A stretch of 64,000 nucleotides of DNA from a virus: positions 62,001-126,000 of IMG/VR virus record IMGVR_UViG_3300035158_000183; one strand, given 5' to 3'. How positions within the stretch are numbered: position 1 is the stretch's first letter; the number at the start of each line of letters is the position of its first letter. This document shows, piece by piece, positions 9,414 through 19,254 of the stretch. The translations under genes and the position numbers were made by a program. Under the pieces are notes generated by a model. The model worked only from the letters and a program-made list of their open reading frames with translations. It had not been told where the DNA came from and ran no database searches.

Positions 9414-11594
9414 CTAAACCCCTAGCTTGATTCTATACGACGAAAGTACTGGGCTGACTCCAGAGTCCTCTGTCCAGAGTCCGGCCTTAAGCCTAATATA
9501 TTGGTACATTTCGGCGTTAGAGGCGCCAGAGCGCCATTCCGCCACGAACAGTTCGTTAGACCAGTCCGTGTTGCTAGGGTCAAATTTGGCCACCACCGCC
9601 AGAACCGGGTTGGTTTCGTCTCCCACACCCCGCACGGCAAAGTATCCGTATTCCTGTATGTTATTCTCTAATTCGAACATGCTGGTTCGGGTAGCGTAGA
9701 ATTCCGCAGATCTGTCGGTACCGAGGTACTTCCTCTCACCCTTGAAATTAGTGCTATATGGGAAGCCTTCGATAACTAGTTTGTGGTTATGTGGGTATAG
9801 CGGATCTATAGCTCGCAGCTGCTCCTCATTCTGTAGAGTGGTACTGGGAAGCGCTGCTACCACAGCAATCAGATCCTCTGAAATATCCTTCCAATTATCA
9901 GCATCGGTGGCAAACTTATGTACGCCCTGTGATATTTTGACCACTCCGCTAGCCCTTGCCCCATCTATCACGCATTCCCTATCTCCGAAGTCTAGTAGTA
10001 TACCATCAGACGACACGACTTCGAAGTAGCATGTGTGCATGCTGCCGTCTATCCCCCAGCCCCGTGGATTGCCGCGCACCGTGAGGATGTCGGGATAGTC
10101 CGTGATGTCCTTGTGTCTCACATTTCTCCACACCACCACACTCCCACCTACAGGATCTGGGTCCTCATCTGGACTGATAATAATAGCTGTATTCACCACG
10201 CCATAGCTAATGCTCTTGAACCTATAGCCGAGAAGACTATCCCCTAAAGTAGCATTACTGAACGACCTGGTCAGCTTCATTTGTGCCCTGTCTGCTGTGG
10301 CTGTCTCGTCCAGAAGGTCCGTGTCGGTATCAGAGAGGTTGTCTTTCCAGTCTGCGCCGCTCAGGTTTATAATCTTAGGGTACAGTATCTCGTCGCTGTC
10401 TGCTGCCAGTATATTGAACCAGTCAGTCCAGGTAGAGTTGTCCTTCGAGGCTGAGATATAGTAATTAATACCTGTATTATCCGGTAGTTCCGAGCATACC
10501 TCCAGGGCTACCAGGGAGAAACGTACGGGATTCCCCTCCGCATTGAAGGCCTGGAGCCCCTGGGTGATCAGTGTATCACCGACTGAATCTGTGTAGTTGT
10601 TGCCGTAGAAGTGGATATGCGAGGCTGCGAACATATACTCATTAGCGGGGTTGTCCGGAGCAGGCTTGCGAAAGATGAACTTCACCCATCGCATTGTAGT
10701 CATCGGAAATAACCAGGACATATTTCTGCTGAGCGACTTGGTAGCCTCAGCAGTCCGCACCAAGCTCCAGGTATAGCCATCCTCTGACACCATACAGGTT
10801 ACAGTCGACTTGGTGGTGCCCAGCGGACCCACGAATCTCATAGTAATCTTGGATACTTCCAGGTCCTCATTGGCCAGCTTAGCCTTCAGCTCACAGACTA
10901 CCTCGCCTCCAGTATCCGAGTACACCTTACCCACCCAAGCAGAGTTATCGGCCTTGAAGATGTTGGAGAGGGCGTTGCCTTCATTGGTTGTGGTATACGC
11001 TATCCCTGGTCGAGTTGTAAGTGGTGAAAATGACACATCATTCTCGGTTATATCGGTGAGCTTGATGAGCGAGCCTGCATTCTCCAGCTCACTAAATGAA
11101 GGATCTATATAAACCGACGCTTCATGGAGATTAATCCTGGCTGTAGTCTCCTCGGTATCCACCTGGTTCATGTCAGCGAACACATCTCCTACAGCTGCAA
11201 AGAAGCCGGCTGTGTCCTGGTTCAGGAGCAGTAGCGCATCTACTCGATCCTCGAGCTTCCTGGCTGTCAAGCTGAGACGCTTTAGTTCTGTGGACCACCT
11301 GTCATAGAATCTGCTACTGGCCTCAGCTACTCTGTATATCTCGCGTGTCACAATACCCACATCCTGCGAGAACGTGTCAGCTATGCTCTGTATAAGGGCA
11401 GCGCTGGAATTGTTTCCGGAACCCACAGAGAAATCCATAGCCTTAGAAGTAGGCTCCTCTAGGTTAGGGTGCTCCTCCTGGTAGGCTGCCAAATCCGCTT
11501 CCAGCTGTTCTGCTGTGGGCACCTCACCGCTATACAGGTACTCCAGCATCAGCTGTTCGGTAATATACTCAGCATGCGTCTGGGCTAGGGACAT
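9414..11594 (-). CDS. Large tail-associated protein with helical N-terminus and discoidin-like beta-sandwich (726 aa)
   Basis: It starts in a TAATG junction with the preceding gene. Residues 1-155 are helical with coiled-coil character. A beta-rich region follows (about residues 205-340) with a W at its start, alternating hydrophobic strands and a S-E-D-G-Y-T-W segment, consistent with a galactose-binding/discoidin jelly roll. Later segments include another S-K-D-N-S-T-W-T motif of the same kind, so two such domains are likely. The protein shares this layout with the two genes upstream (15112-11594 and 17096-15105). Jelly-roll domains of this sort often bind carbohydrate. No enzymatic motif is seen. 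Likely a baseplate-proximal or fibre protein. Confidence 0.55.
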   Translation of the reverse strand: MSLAQTHAEYITEQLMLEYLYSGEVPTAEQLEADLAAYQEEHPNLEEPTSKAMDFSVGSGNNSSAALIQSIADTFSQDVGIVTREIYRVAEASSRFYDRWSTELKRLSLTARKLEDRVDALLLLNQDTAGFFAAVGDVFADMNQVDTEETTARINLHEASVYIDPSFSELENAGSLIKLTDITENDVSFSPLTTRPGIAYTTTNEGNALSNIFKADNSAWVGKVYSDTGGEVVCELKAKLANEDLEVSKITMRFVGPLGTTKSTVTCMVSEDGYTWSLVRTAEATKSLSRNMSWLFPMTTMRWVKFIFRKPAPDNPANEYMFAASHIHFYGNNYTDSVGDTLITQGLQAFNAEGNPVRFSLVALEVCSELPDNTGINYYISASKDNSTWTDWFNILAADSDEILYPKIINLSGADWKDNLSDTDTDLLDETATADRAQMKLTRSFSNATLGDSLLGYRFKSISYGVVNTAIIISPDEDPDPVGGSVVVWRNVRHKDITDYPDILTVRGNPRGWGIDGSMHTCYFEVVSSDGILLDFGDRECVIDGARASGVVKISQGVHKFATDADNWKDISEDLIAVVAALPSTTLQNEEQLRAIDPLYPHNHKLVIEGFPYSTNFKGERKYLGTDRSAEFYATRTSMFELENNIQEYGYFAVRGVGDETNPVLAVVAKFDPSNTDWSNELFVAEWRSGASNAEMYQYIRLKAGLWTEDSGVSPVLSSYRIKLGV

Positions 11595-14500
11595 TACAAC
11601 TCCTCCAGGGTGTCAGCTGTCACAGCCTTCAGTGCGATATCCTTACAGATTGGTGAGAAATACGGCTCCAGGTCTTTTAGTGACTCTGTAGATTGTTTAT
11701 AGTACTCGTAAGCCAGCTTAATGAAGCCCGGCTGGGCCTGGAGAATTGAGGACATCTTCAAGAACCTCATCCCCAATGACGTACTGAACACAATAGTCTG
11801 GCCGGCCTCATCCACTTCTTTGATGTCACCATCAGGCACTACATCGGCCACATTGTAGAACGCGCTGTAGTTGGATACCTCGAACCTAATTTCTCCAGTA
11901 GTTTCAACAGCTTCAGCGAAATGCACTATAGCATTCTCGTAGTCAATGGAGTACAAGCCCGCGATATCCACACCAGGATCATCGTCCTGGGTTCTGTACG
12001 TGACCACATGGTCCTCCATGCCCGTGGTAGAGTAGACCGTGATGGTATTGGTTGTGTCATTAAATGCCCACTCGCCATCGTTAGACGGTGCACCTGTCAC
12101 AGGTGCGGTGAACTGGCTTTCTGGTGCAGACGGGCTAGTCTCAGAGCGAACTGGCGCAAAGCCAATGGTGCTGGCGATGACATTCTCACCCTTCAGGACA
12201 TAGGTGTACTTATCCCCACCTATATCAGTAAACGTCATAGCTTCATTGGATACCTGCACAATGCCATGTAGCTCCGTATCCCCATCTACATATAGCACTT
12301 CTGTGGGTCTTGCATCGTCAGGGAATAGCGCAGAGTCAATCTCCACCGTACCCTTAACTAGCCTCTGTTTGTACCAGTCGTGACCTCTAGCCTGGGTAGG
12401 GATAAGCTCCACGCTGTTTAATGGAGTAGCGGTCCCATCTACATTCTCTGTTCTCTTATGAGTCTTGACATACATGGGATCCAGGACAATTTTGCTAGTA
12501 TTTATCCTGCCATGGACGGAAGATCGGTAGTATTCCCACTTATCCATAGGGACAGTTGTGGTCTCTATCATCTTGCATCTTAGGATAATAGTACGGTCAT
12601 CAGGTGGTGTGCTGCCTAGATATACCATTCCGGAATATGCATCAAATGTATAGGTGCTTGGATCTTCTAGCCATTCGCCAGTGGAGCCGTCATAGGTTAG
12701 CAACTCCTGTTCACCGTCTATATGCTCCCTCTTGGTTGTGTAGATAGTATCCGGAGAGTATATCCGTGTACCGTCAAAGTTGTATTCCTCAATCTCAAAA
12801 TTATCCAGACCTGGTAATAATACTGGCGGTAGCTGTCCAGTCTGCTTCTCTGCTTCCCTAGCTTGCCCTATTTTGTCCTCTGTCAGTATGTCTGACGCCA
12901 CATAGGCAGTCACGTCTACAGCCGTATTAACATTTCCTATTGGTTCGCTTATGGGTGTCTCGTCTCCGATGCCGACAGAATCACTATAACTTGAATCTAT
13001 AGCAGCTGCTACCTTATATTTCGCTTTCTTTACTACCTTAATGTGATCCACAGCTTCAGCCTCGGATAGGGCATCCATAGCCACCAGGCTAACATTCTCC
13101 TTGAAGCCATCACTCCCAGCAGATAGATTCAGTACATAGCCCTGACCAGTCAGTTCCATCCGTGGGTTGTCGCCATCCAGACAGATCTGTATTTTGGCCC
13201 CACCTGGCGGGAGGAACCCTTTGCGCTCTAAAGTGCCAGCATTATCATATACGTAACCGAATTGTAACTGCCAGCGGCCTGCCTTAGTGAGGAAGAACAC
13301 CTTACTGTCTTCGCCTATCTCTTCATAACTGGTGATGCTGTGGTTGCCAGTCAGACCCATGCCCTCTGGGTCCTGTGGGCAATATTCTATGTGCTCGCCA
13401 TTCACAAAGACTCTCAAATGTTCCCGTAGGTTAGGTACATCCCTGTAGGGTAGATCGAAGCGCATAACGTCAACTGGAGATACATCTACAGAAAACTCCA
13501 AGAAATCCAGGGCCATAGGAGGCGGTAGCCCCCGAACCGTCGAACCATATCGTCCATAGGGACAACTGTAGCTGCCGTAGAACGGCAGAATAACCCGTAG
13601 GGTTTCTTTGATAGGCCGCTGAGTGGTATTAACCTCAAACTCTCCCCCTGTAGGCATGTTGACTACATCTATCTGGGTTATCTTCTCTTCCTTCACCACC
13701 AGATTGCCCTCAAAAGATTCTGGAGTTCGGCTCATGCCGATCTTATGACGAAGAGTGGTAACCTCAGACTCAGTTGTGATTGCCCCCTCGGCAATAGTAT
13801 TGAAGTCCACGACCTCTGGGATTTCCGCTCCAGAGCGTTTCTGCGGCTGTATGGGCCGCCATACCGCCCCGTCATTCTCTGATATGGAGTGAGTGATGTC
13901 AGCTAGCTCAGAGGCCTCTACAGGGTTCTCGGAAGCCCACAGAGCCACCTTCCTGACATCTCCTCCTGTGGTGAACGGTGCGGATATGATACTACCCTCA
14001 GTCTTGAACCGCCGGCCTAGGATATTGATGTCCCGGATGCCTATAGCATACCGCAGGCGCTCTCCACTCAGGGTCTGTATGGGATGAGGAGTGTGCTGTT
14101 CCAGAACAATATGTACGAACTGTACCTTTCGAGGCAGGAAGGAGTAGAATCCCTCCCCTGCGCCCTTGGCTGTCACCGGTGAAAGGTCGAATGTATTGTC
14201 TTCAGGCTCAGAGACAAAGTCCTTAATGGGCACCTCGTCCTTAATAGACCGGTATTCCAGCCCATCCTTGGAGGTCTCTAGCTTAGCGATATGAACTGGT
14301 GTAGGCGTCCCAAAGTTAATTGGATTCACATGTATATGATTAATTACAGATATACTGTCCAAGACTATGGTAAGGTCAAGTACCAGGGGCGTATCAGATT
14401 CGTAGGCCACCACACGCTCATACTCGTACCAGGTATTTGGCTCGGCATCTCCAATGGCCTCGATCTCATTCTTGCCCAGCACATCTAGCTCAAAGTTGTT

Positions 14501-15112
14501 GCCGGCATTGCCATTGCTGGGCTGGTTGATGATGTAGGACTTGATCTTGGGCCTGTCCGGCTCACCGTCCAACGGCAGCAGAACAATTCCCTCATCCTGA
14601 CCCAAGAAACATTCCTCCGAGTCTACTAAAGACGACCCTACTTCTATTAGCTCTGCGCTATTGAAGCTATCACCGAAGAAGAAACCTGCTCCTACTCCTA
14701 GACTTGGATCTGCGTATAGCAGATAGTCACCGAGCTTATTCGAGACACGCTTGGATATCTGGAGTACCTGGTCCTTCTCTGCCAGCATGGAGTTAAAGCT
14801 TGACACTACCAGCGCATCCAGGGCCCCTATCTCTGTGAACAGGGCCTCCAGGTCACGGGATAGGGAGTTTGTCACCACATTATAGTGGGAAGGGTCGGCC
14901 GGCATCCCCTTAAATATCTTGGAGGCACTCCTAAGTATAGAGCCATCCAGCGACTTCAGGAATATATCCATGGCTGCGTGGTAAGATGATACCAGATTCT
15001 CCTCTAGCACCATATCACCTGACTGATATAGCTTGTTAACGTCCTCTAGCAGCACTTTTAGTCTGGCCCTAAGCAGCTCCGTTGGGGGCTGTGTAGTGAG
15101 TTTGTTAGGCAT
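11594..15112 (-). CDS. Very large tail-associated protein with discoidin-like module (1172 aa)
   Basis: The start overlaps the preceding stop by 8 bases and the end is shared with the next start (TAATG). Residues 1-150 are helical. Residues about 225-370 form a beta-rich module containing W-Y-E-Y, strands around H-I-H-V and a K-D-G-L-E-Y-R-S segment, matching the layout of its two neighbours. The remaining ~800 residues are beta-rich with several Y-D/V-Y strand patterns and no repeats obvious by eye. No protease, lyase or hydrolase motif was found. It is probably a structural adhesin on the baseplate or fibre. The assignment rests on composition, paralogy and position rather than a named family. 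Confidence 0.55.
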   Translation of the reverse strand: MPNKLTTQPPTELLRARLKVLLEDVNKLYQSGDMVLEENLVSSYHAAMDIFLKSLDGSILRSASKIFKGMPADPSHYNVVTNSLSRDLEALFTEIGALDALVVSSFNSMLAEKDQVLQISKRVSNKLGDYLLYADPSLGVGAGFFFGDSFNSAELIEVGSSLVDSEECFLGQDEGIVLLPLDGEPDRPKIKSYIINQPSNGNAGNNFELDVLGKNEIEAIGDAEPNTWYEYERVVAYESDTPLVLDLTIVLDSISVINHIHVNPINFGTPTPVHIAKLETSKDGLEYRSIKDEVPIKDFVSEPEDNTFDLSPVTAKGAGEGFYSFLPRKVQFVHIVLEQHTPHPIQTLSGERLRYAIGIRDINILGRRFKTEGSIISAPFTTGGDVRKVALWASENPVEASELADITHSISENDGAVWRPIQPQKRSGAEIPEVVDFNTIAEGAITTESEVTTLRHKIGMSRTPESFEGNLVVKEEKITQIDVVNMPTGGEFEVNTTQRPIKETLRVILPFYGSYSCPYGRYGSTVRGLPPPMALDFLEFSVDVSPVDVMRFDLPYRDVPNLREHLRVFVNGEHIEYCPQDPEGMGLTGNHSITSYEEIGEDSKVFFLTKAGRWQLQFGYVYDNAGTLERKGFLPPGGAKIQICLDGDNPRMELTGQGYVLNLSAGSDGFKENVSLVAMDALSEAEAVDHIKVVKKAKYKVAAAIDSSYSDSVGIGDETPISEPIGNVNTAVDVTAYVASDILTEDKIGQAREAEKQTGQLPPVLLPGLDNFEIEEYNFDGTRIYSPDTIYTTKREHIDGEQELLTYDGSTGEWLEDPSTYTFDAYSGMVYLGSTPPDDRTIILRCKMIETTTVPMDKWEYYRSSVHGRINTSKIVLDPMYVKTHKRTENVDGTATPLNSVELIPTQARGHDWYKQRLVKGTVEIDSALFPDDARPTEVLYVDGDTELHGIVQVSNEAMTFTDIGGDKYTYVLKGENVIASTIGFAPVRSETSPSAPESQFTAPVTGAPSNDGEWAFNDTTNTITVYSTTGMEDHVVTYRTQDDDPGVDIAGLYSIDYENAIVHFAEAVETTGEIRFEVSNYSAFYNVADVVPDGDIKEVDEAGQTIVFSTSLGMRFLKMSSILQAQPGFIKLAYEYYKQSTESLKDLEPYFSPICKDIALKAVTADTLEEL

Positions 15113-17096
15113 AAAGGGCTCCTAGGATAGCATACTCACGAAGCTCTGGCGTGATCTTCTGGGATGCAGCATTCCGGCGTAAAGTAGCCTGCAAGTAAAG
15201 CTTACTTTCTATTGTAACATCTGGATTCTCTCTTCTAAAGTATACCCGACCACCCTCACCCAGAAAGGTCGTCTTGTCCTTATCCAGCCACACTGTATTA
15301 TCATCAATATATGTGTCGCTGGTACGTATGGTGTAGCTCACCGTATAGATAGATGTGGGGTCCAGTGTATCGGGGCCAATTTTGATCCACATCTTAGGCG
15401 GAGTTAGCTGGTACTCCGACCAGGTATTTGCACCGGTGAAGACGGTCTCCCAGTCTAGCTCATTATTGCTGTCCAGGTGGATTGCAAAGTACCATCCGTC
15501 GTCTCCACCCAGTGTCAGCGGCACACCATTCTGGTAGACCGTAATAGGTGCAGGGTCTCCGAAGTCCCAACTGGGATCCACATATGGACAGAACCTGAGC
15601 TGACCTGCGTCAGGCAGAATGGCTTGCTCATATTCATTCCTAGGTTCCTTCTTGGTCAACACCAGTCTCTCATGGACCACTGAGGTCTGGCCCAGTCGGG
15701 GTATAGGGAACTTGGTCTCCTTGTACTTCGGGCTGGTATCTACCTTGATAATCTCGTACTCAATGGAGTTCGGTACCACCTCGGGAGAATCAGTATACTC
15801 ATCCGACCTCACCGCCACTACACCGAAGTCTGATCCCTTCAGCGGCTTAGAGACGAATATGCCGCTGTCCTCATACAGACTATTGCCAAACCACACGTTG
15901 TCCAGGGAGAAAGCATACACGAATGAGTTGACACGGGTAGATACATCCTCAGGCACGTTAAGAATATCGCCGAGATGCTCTGAAGCCAGAACCTCACGCG
16001 CCAGTGGGCCCGCTGCCTCAGTTCTGGTGACATCGTCCTTAGAGGTCATCATTACCTCATGCAGTTCGGTCTCCTTGGACTGTGTATAGTGTTCCTCCCG
16101 CTGGTAGGAGTTCATTGAGAATGTGACCTGGACTGTTCTGGCCAGAGTGCGCGGAAAGTCTAGGCGTGTCCATCCGCTAACTTCTGTGGGCTCATCTAGG
16201 AGGTCTACCTTGTGGCCATCAGGAGCTACAGCCTTGACGGTCTCTATATAGAACGGCACCTGGGTAGCACCCTCCACGACCATATAATTAATATCTTGGG
16301 CTATCCCCAAACTGAACTCGAGGACAGTAGTCACCTTAGCCACCGGTTCTCCGAGATACACTTCACGAGTCCAGAATGTTCCCCTGGTTCCGTCTATCAC
16401 ATTAGCCAGATCATTATTAACACTGGTCTGGACCTGGGTGCCATGAGAATACTGGTCAGTCAGCATGGTAACCGAAACCGGCAGTACCCTAGGCTCGTTG
16501 GTAGAGCCAAGAATTAGCCGCTGCCCATGCTCAGACACCACAGCTCCTGGCAGCTCAACCTCGGTTGCAGTCTGGTAGGTGCGATTATCAAAGTAAAGAT
16601 TCTCTGCACCCACCTCACTCCGCGCTATCCTAAATAGCGAAGCAGAGGTGAAGGAATTAACTAGTGCTAGGGAGAACTCGTTAGAGCGGTCTGCCAACCA
16701 CTCAAGCCTACGTATCGTATTCTCCTGATCTGCCAGTGCTCGCTCTAGGTCGGCTGCCAAGTTCTTCATCACTAGCAAGTGGTGGTCGTCCACCTTTCCA
16801 CCTATCTCATCTACCTGCTGGAACAGTGCCTCCACATCATTCTTAGCGGCCTTCATCATCGTGTTATGAGCGTCAGAGGAAGTTAGTTGCCATATGAGAG
16901 CGCGGATCTGCTGGAAGGACGGCTTAGGGGCCTTGTCATTAATAAGGGTAGCCAGCTCCTGGAGTCGGAACTGGTATTCCTCAGCATCCCGTACTTCGCC
17001 GGAAGCTTTAAGGTCGTTTAGTAAATCGGTAATCTGCCGAGCCTGGACAGCCGGCATGACACGCAGGACGCTATCTAGATATATACTTGTGGTCAT
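15105..17096 (-). CDS. Tail-associated protein with helical N-terminus and discoidin-like module (663 aa)
   Basis: The ATG at 17096 lies within the end of the preceding gene (26-base overlap). Residues 1-165 are strongly helical and charged, consistent with a trimeric coiled coil. Residues about 220-330 contain V-I-D-G-T-R-G-T-F-W-T followed by alternating strands and a final V-Q-V-T-F strand, the usual start and finish of an F5/8-type C (discoidin-like) jelly roll. The C-terminal 300 residues are beta-rich. It is the first of three consecutive genes with this plan. Carbohydrate binding is plausible for the fold but unproven here. Confidence 0.57.
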   Translation of the reverse strand: MTTSIYLDSVLRVMPAVQARQITDLLNDLKASGEVRDAEEYQFRLQELATLINDKAPKPSFQQIRALIWQLTSSDAHNTMMKAAKNDVEALFQQVDEIGGKVDDHHLLVMKNLAADLERALADQENTIRRLEWLADRSNEFSLALVNSFTSASLFRIARSEVGAENLYFDNRTYQTATEVELPGAVVSEHGQRLILGSTNEPRVLPVSVTMLTDQYSHGTQVQTSVNNDLANVIDGTRGTFWTREVYLGEPVAKVTTVLEFSLGIAQDINYMVVEGATQVPFYIETVKAVAPDGHKVDLLDEPTEVSGWTRLDFPRTLARTVQVTFSMNSYQREEHYTQSKETELHEVMMTSKDDVTRTEAAGPLAREVLASEHLGDILNVPEDVSTRVNSFVYAFSLDNVWFGNSLYEDSGIFVSKPLKGSDFGVVAVRSDEYTDSPEVVPNSIEYEIIKVDTSPKYKETKFPIPRLGQTSVVHERLVLTKKEPRNEYEQAILPDAGQLRFCPYVDPSWDFGDPAPITVYQNGVPLTLGGDDGWYFAIHLDSNNELDWETVFTGANTWSEYQLTPPKMWIKIGPDTLDPTSIYTVSYTIRTSDTYIDDNTVWLDKDKTTFLGEGGRVYFRRENPDVTIESKLYLQATLRRNAASQKITPELREYAILGALYA

Positions 17097-17568
17097 TGAT
17101 TCTGCCCTTAGCTAAAAAGCCTACATGCGGATGCTTCCTCTTGGACAGAACGATGGTGACCCACTTCCCTACATGTGAACTCTGGATGGGTTCGCTCATA
17201 AACTGATTCACTCCTGCTTCTTGTATTTCCTGGATAGCTGCCCAAACAAAACATCCTCCAATATCAAAACATACCAGCTGTTGGCCCACATGGTGCTGCT
17301 GGACTTCTGCCTGTATTGCCCTGTGAGTCCTCTTGGGAGTCTGTTCTCCTAATTGACTTAGATCTACCTGGAACCTATCGAACTGGTGCCAGTTAGTCTC
17401 CGGAACCACCAGGGTTACGGTCCAAAGATCGTGAAGGAGCTTGACGGACTGGATGCCGCCCAGCCTGCCCTTGGACCAAGACGCCTTACCGGCAGCAATA
17501 TCTACGTCGCTTCCACGCTCCGTAGTGCCATCGGTGAACTCCTTTATCCACATGGCGTCAGTTGCCAC
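17071..17568 (-). CDS. Uncharacterised small phage protein (165 aa)
   Basis: No family recognised. The likely start is GTG at 17568, overlapping the previous stop as TAGTG; the GAGGAG site is only 2 bases from the GTG, so an ATG at 17553 is an alternative that would shorten the protein by five residues. The product contains several Trp, a H-H-V-G-Q-Q segment and a hydrophobic C-F-D-I-G-G-C-F-V-W strand, with no signal peptide. It sits between the DUF1617-like gene and the first discoidin-like protein. The function cannot be inferred beyond membership in the late operon. Confidence 0.6.
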   Translation of the reverse strand: MATDAMWIKEFTDGTTERGSDVDIAAGKASWSKGRLGGIQSVKLLHDLWTVTLVVPETNWHQFDRFQVDLSQLGEQTPKRTHRAIQAEVQQHHVGQQLVCFDIGGCFVWAAIQEIQEAGVNQFMSEPIQSSHVGKWVTIVLSKRKHPHVGFLAKGRINDHKYISR

Positions 17569-18044
17569 TACTCCTCAATTAGTTCATAGAGCAGATCCAT
17601 ATCTCCGCCCAGGACCTTCTCTGGCATATCCTCTAGCTTGATCTTATGGAATTCCACATTGATTTCTTCCTTCAGCAGCTCATTAAACTCTTCCTGCTGC
17701 TTCTCCATAACATCTAGCACTTCCTGATGCTCTTCCTTTAAGCCCTCCATCTTCTCGTCGAAGCCTGGACGCGCTTCCTCGGGAATCGCGAACTGTCCTG
17801 CGATGATCTTGGGGTTGCCCGCGTCATCCTTCTCGCACATCTCTTGACACATCTTCATGCGAGCATCCTCAAATGCTTGATACCCATCAGGTGGTGCTTG
17901 TGCCTTCTGCATCGAGTCGACTTCAGGTTCCAGGACACGCTTATTGCGGATGATCCCGAAGTGGAACTTCACATTGGTCTTCTCGCTGGCAAGACGCTGG
18001 AACAGACCCCACATCTGCAGTACTTTTTCCCTTGTGATTTTCAT
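17568..18044 (-). CDS. DUF1617-like small phage protein (158 aa)
   Basis: The ATG at 18044 has a GAGGAG site upstream. The protein is small, charged and mostly helical: an N-terminal M-K-I-T-R-E-K-V segment, a strand with F-H-F-G-I-I-R-N, a long acidic coiled coil (about residues 95-130), and a C-terminal V-E-F-H-K-I motif followed by an acidic tail. This pattern is like the DUF1617 family of short phage proteins found in tail or morphogenesis operons; the match is by recollection of the family's look and needs a profile search. A 75-base gap precedes it, holding only its ribosome site and a weak 5-bp palindrome. Confidence 0.6.
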   Translation of the reverse strand: MKITREKVLQMWGLFQRLASEKTNVKFHFGIIRNKRVLEPEVDSMQKAQAPPDGYQAFEDARMKMCQEMCEKDDAGNPKIIAGQFAIPEEARPGFDEKMEGLKEEHQEVLDVMEKQQEEFNELLKEEINVEFHKIKLEDMPEKVLGGDMDLLYELIEE

Positions 18045-18119
18045 GGATTACTCCTCGTTGGCGGCCAGTATGGCCCTCTTCTGTTATATCATCATCCCAC
18101 AAAGATATGGGCATTGCAA

Positions 18120-19253
18120 CTATCTCGAAATCCACTTACTCCAGATCTCTATGTTGTTCTTAATACGTGGGATTTCGGCAGTCTCGTAGGCCTTCTCGGC
18201 CATCTGGATAGCCTTCTCATACTGCTTCAGATGGTTGTATACCATCGACAGCAGGTCATAGCGATCTACCATGTATATTCGCGGGGTTACGAACAGCCTG
18301 CACTTGGGCATCTCCATCTTGACACAATGCTCCAGCCACACCTGAGCCTCGTGATAGTGCTGCTGTTTGTAAGCCAAGTCAGCCATGTAGTAGTAGGCCT
18401 CTGCCATGGGTGGGAACTCTTCTATGGCCTTCACGAACTGCTCCCGGGCATTGTCTCGCTCGCCCCGATAACTGTAGCAAGTACCCATATTAACCCTTGC
18501 ATGCCAGCGCTCCTCATCCCACTTACTGATGAGCAGATACTCCTTGTAGGCTTCTATAGCAAGGGTCCACTTGGCGTTCTCCTTATAAGCATTCCCTAGA
18601 TAAAACCAGGAGCGTGAGTCCTGAGGATTTTGCTTTACGGCATCCTCGAACCCCTCTATCGTTGCCTTGGAGCGCTGCACATCACGAGCTTTCTTCGCAG
18701 ATTTGTTCTGATGCTGCTTATTATGCTCTACCACAAACTGCTCTGATACGTACTTCTTATGCTTCTGTAGCATCGGCGCATTGTGCTGAGAGTTCTGATA
18801 GCGTATGTTGGGCCCTAGAAGCCGAGCTTGTGTATACATAAGCTGTGGTATACCATACTGGTCTGGCTCGAAGTGTATCCATACTTCCACACCATCCTGA
18901 TTCTTACTCTCAGCCTCCTCAATAACTTTGTGTATATTCTCAGGATTCTTCACAGTCTCATGGCCATCAAGTATGAGCCTCCAGGTTCCTGGCTTGCAGA
19001 CAGCAAGCACCCTGTTCCTGGCTTTCGAGAAACCCCAGTCACCCTTATTCTTCCGAGGCCCCTGCTTGGCTAGCTCCTCATCCAGGTAGTGAGGAATTAC
19101 CCGGTCGGCTAACCTCTCAGCTATCTCACGAGTTCCGTCATTGGAGGCCTCGTCCACACCAATGATTACTTCGTCCACATGGTCCCTGACAGACTGTATT
19201 GTCTGCTCGAGGGTGTCCGCCTCATCCTTTACGATCATCGCTAGTGATAACAT
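18120..19253 (-). CDS. Family 2 glycosyltransferase with C-terminal TPR repeats
   Basis: Residues 1-10 (M-L-S-L-A-M-I-V-K-D-E) are the N-terminal nucleotide-binding strand of GT-A family 2 enzymes. D-E-V-I-I-G-V-D-E-A-S-N-D-G-T near residues 27-41 is the conserved acidic loop, and L-I-L-D-G-H-E near residue 97 occupies the DxD metal-binding position. Residues about 205-375 form TPR-like helical pairs (W-F-Y-L-G-N-A-Y, Y-Y-Y-M-A-D-L-A). GT2-plus-TPR is the layout of protein glycosyltransferases such as SunS. The gene starts two bases after the hydrolase gene stop. It may glycosylate a virion protein using a host nucleotide sugar; the TPR would recruit the acceptor. Fold confident, acceptor unknown. 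Confidence 0.82.
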   Translation of the reverse strand: MLSLAMIVKDEADTLEQTIQSVRDHVDEVIIGVDEASNDGTREIAERLADRVIPHYLDEELAKQGPRKNKGDWGFSKARNRVLAVCKPGTWRLILDGHETVKNPENIHKVIEEAESKNQDGVEVWIHFEPDQYGIPQLMYTQARLLGPNIRYQNSQHNAPMLQKHKKYVSEQFVVEHNKQHQNKSAKKARDVQRSKATIEGFEDAVKQNPQDSRSWFYLGNAYKENAKWTLAIEAYKEYLLISKWDEERWHARVNMGTCYSYRGERDNAREQFVKAIEEFPPMAEAYYYMADLAYKQQHYHEAQVWLEHCVKMEMPKCRLFVTPRIYMVDRYDLLSMVYNHLKQYEKAIQMAEKAYETAEIPRIKNNIEIWSKWISR

Positions 19254-19254
19254 A

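Noticed and set aside
18045-18119. Short palindrome ggcca-gta-tggcc and a short ATG frame in a 75-base gap
   Set aside because: The stem is only 5 bp with no U-run, and the frame has no ribosome site and runs into the next gene out of frame.
17844-18599. A 251-codon plus-strand frame
   Set aside because: It crosses two well-supported minus-strand genes, has no ribosome site and an implausible His/Leu-rich composition.
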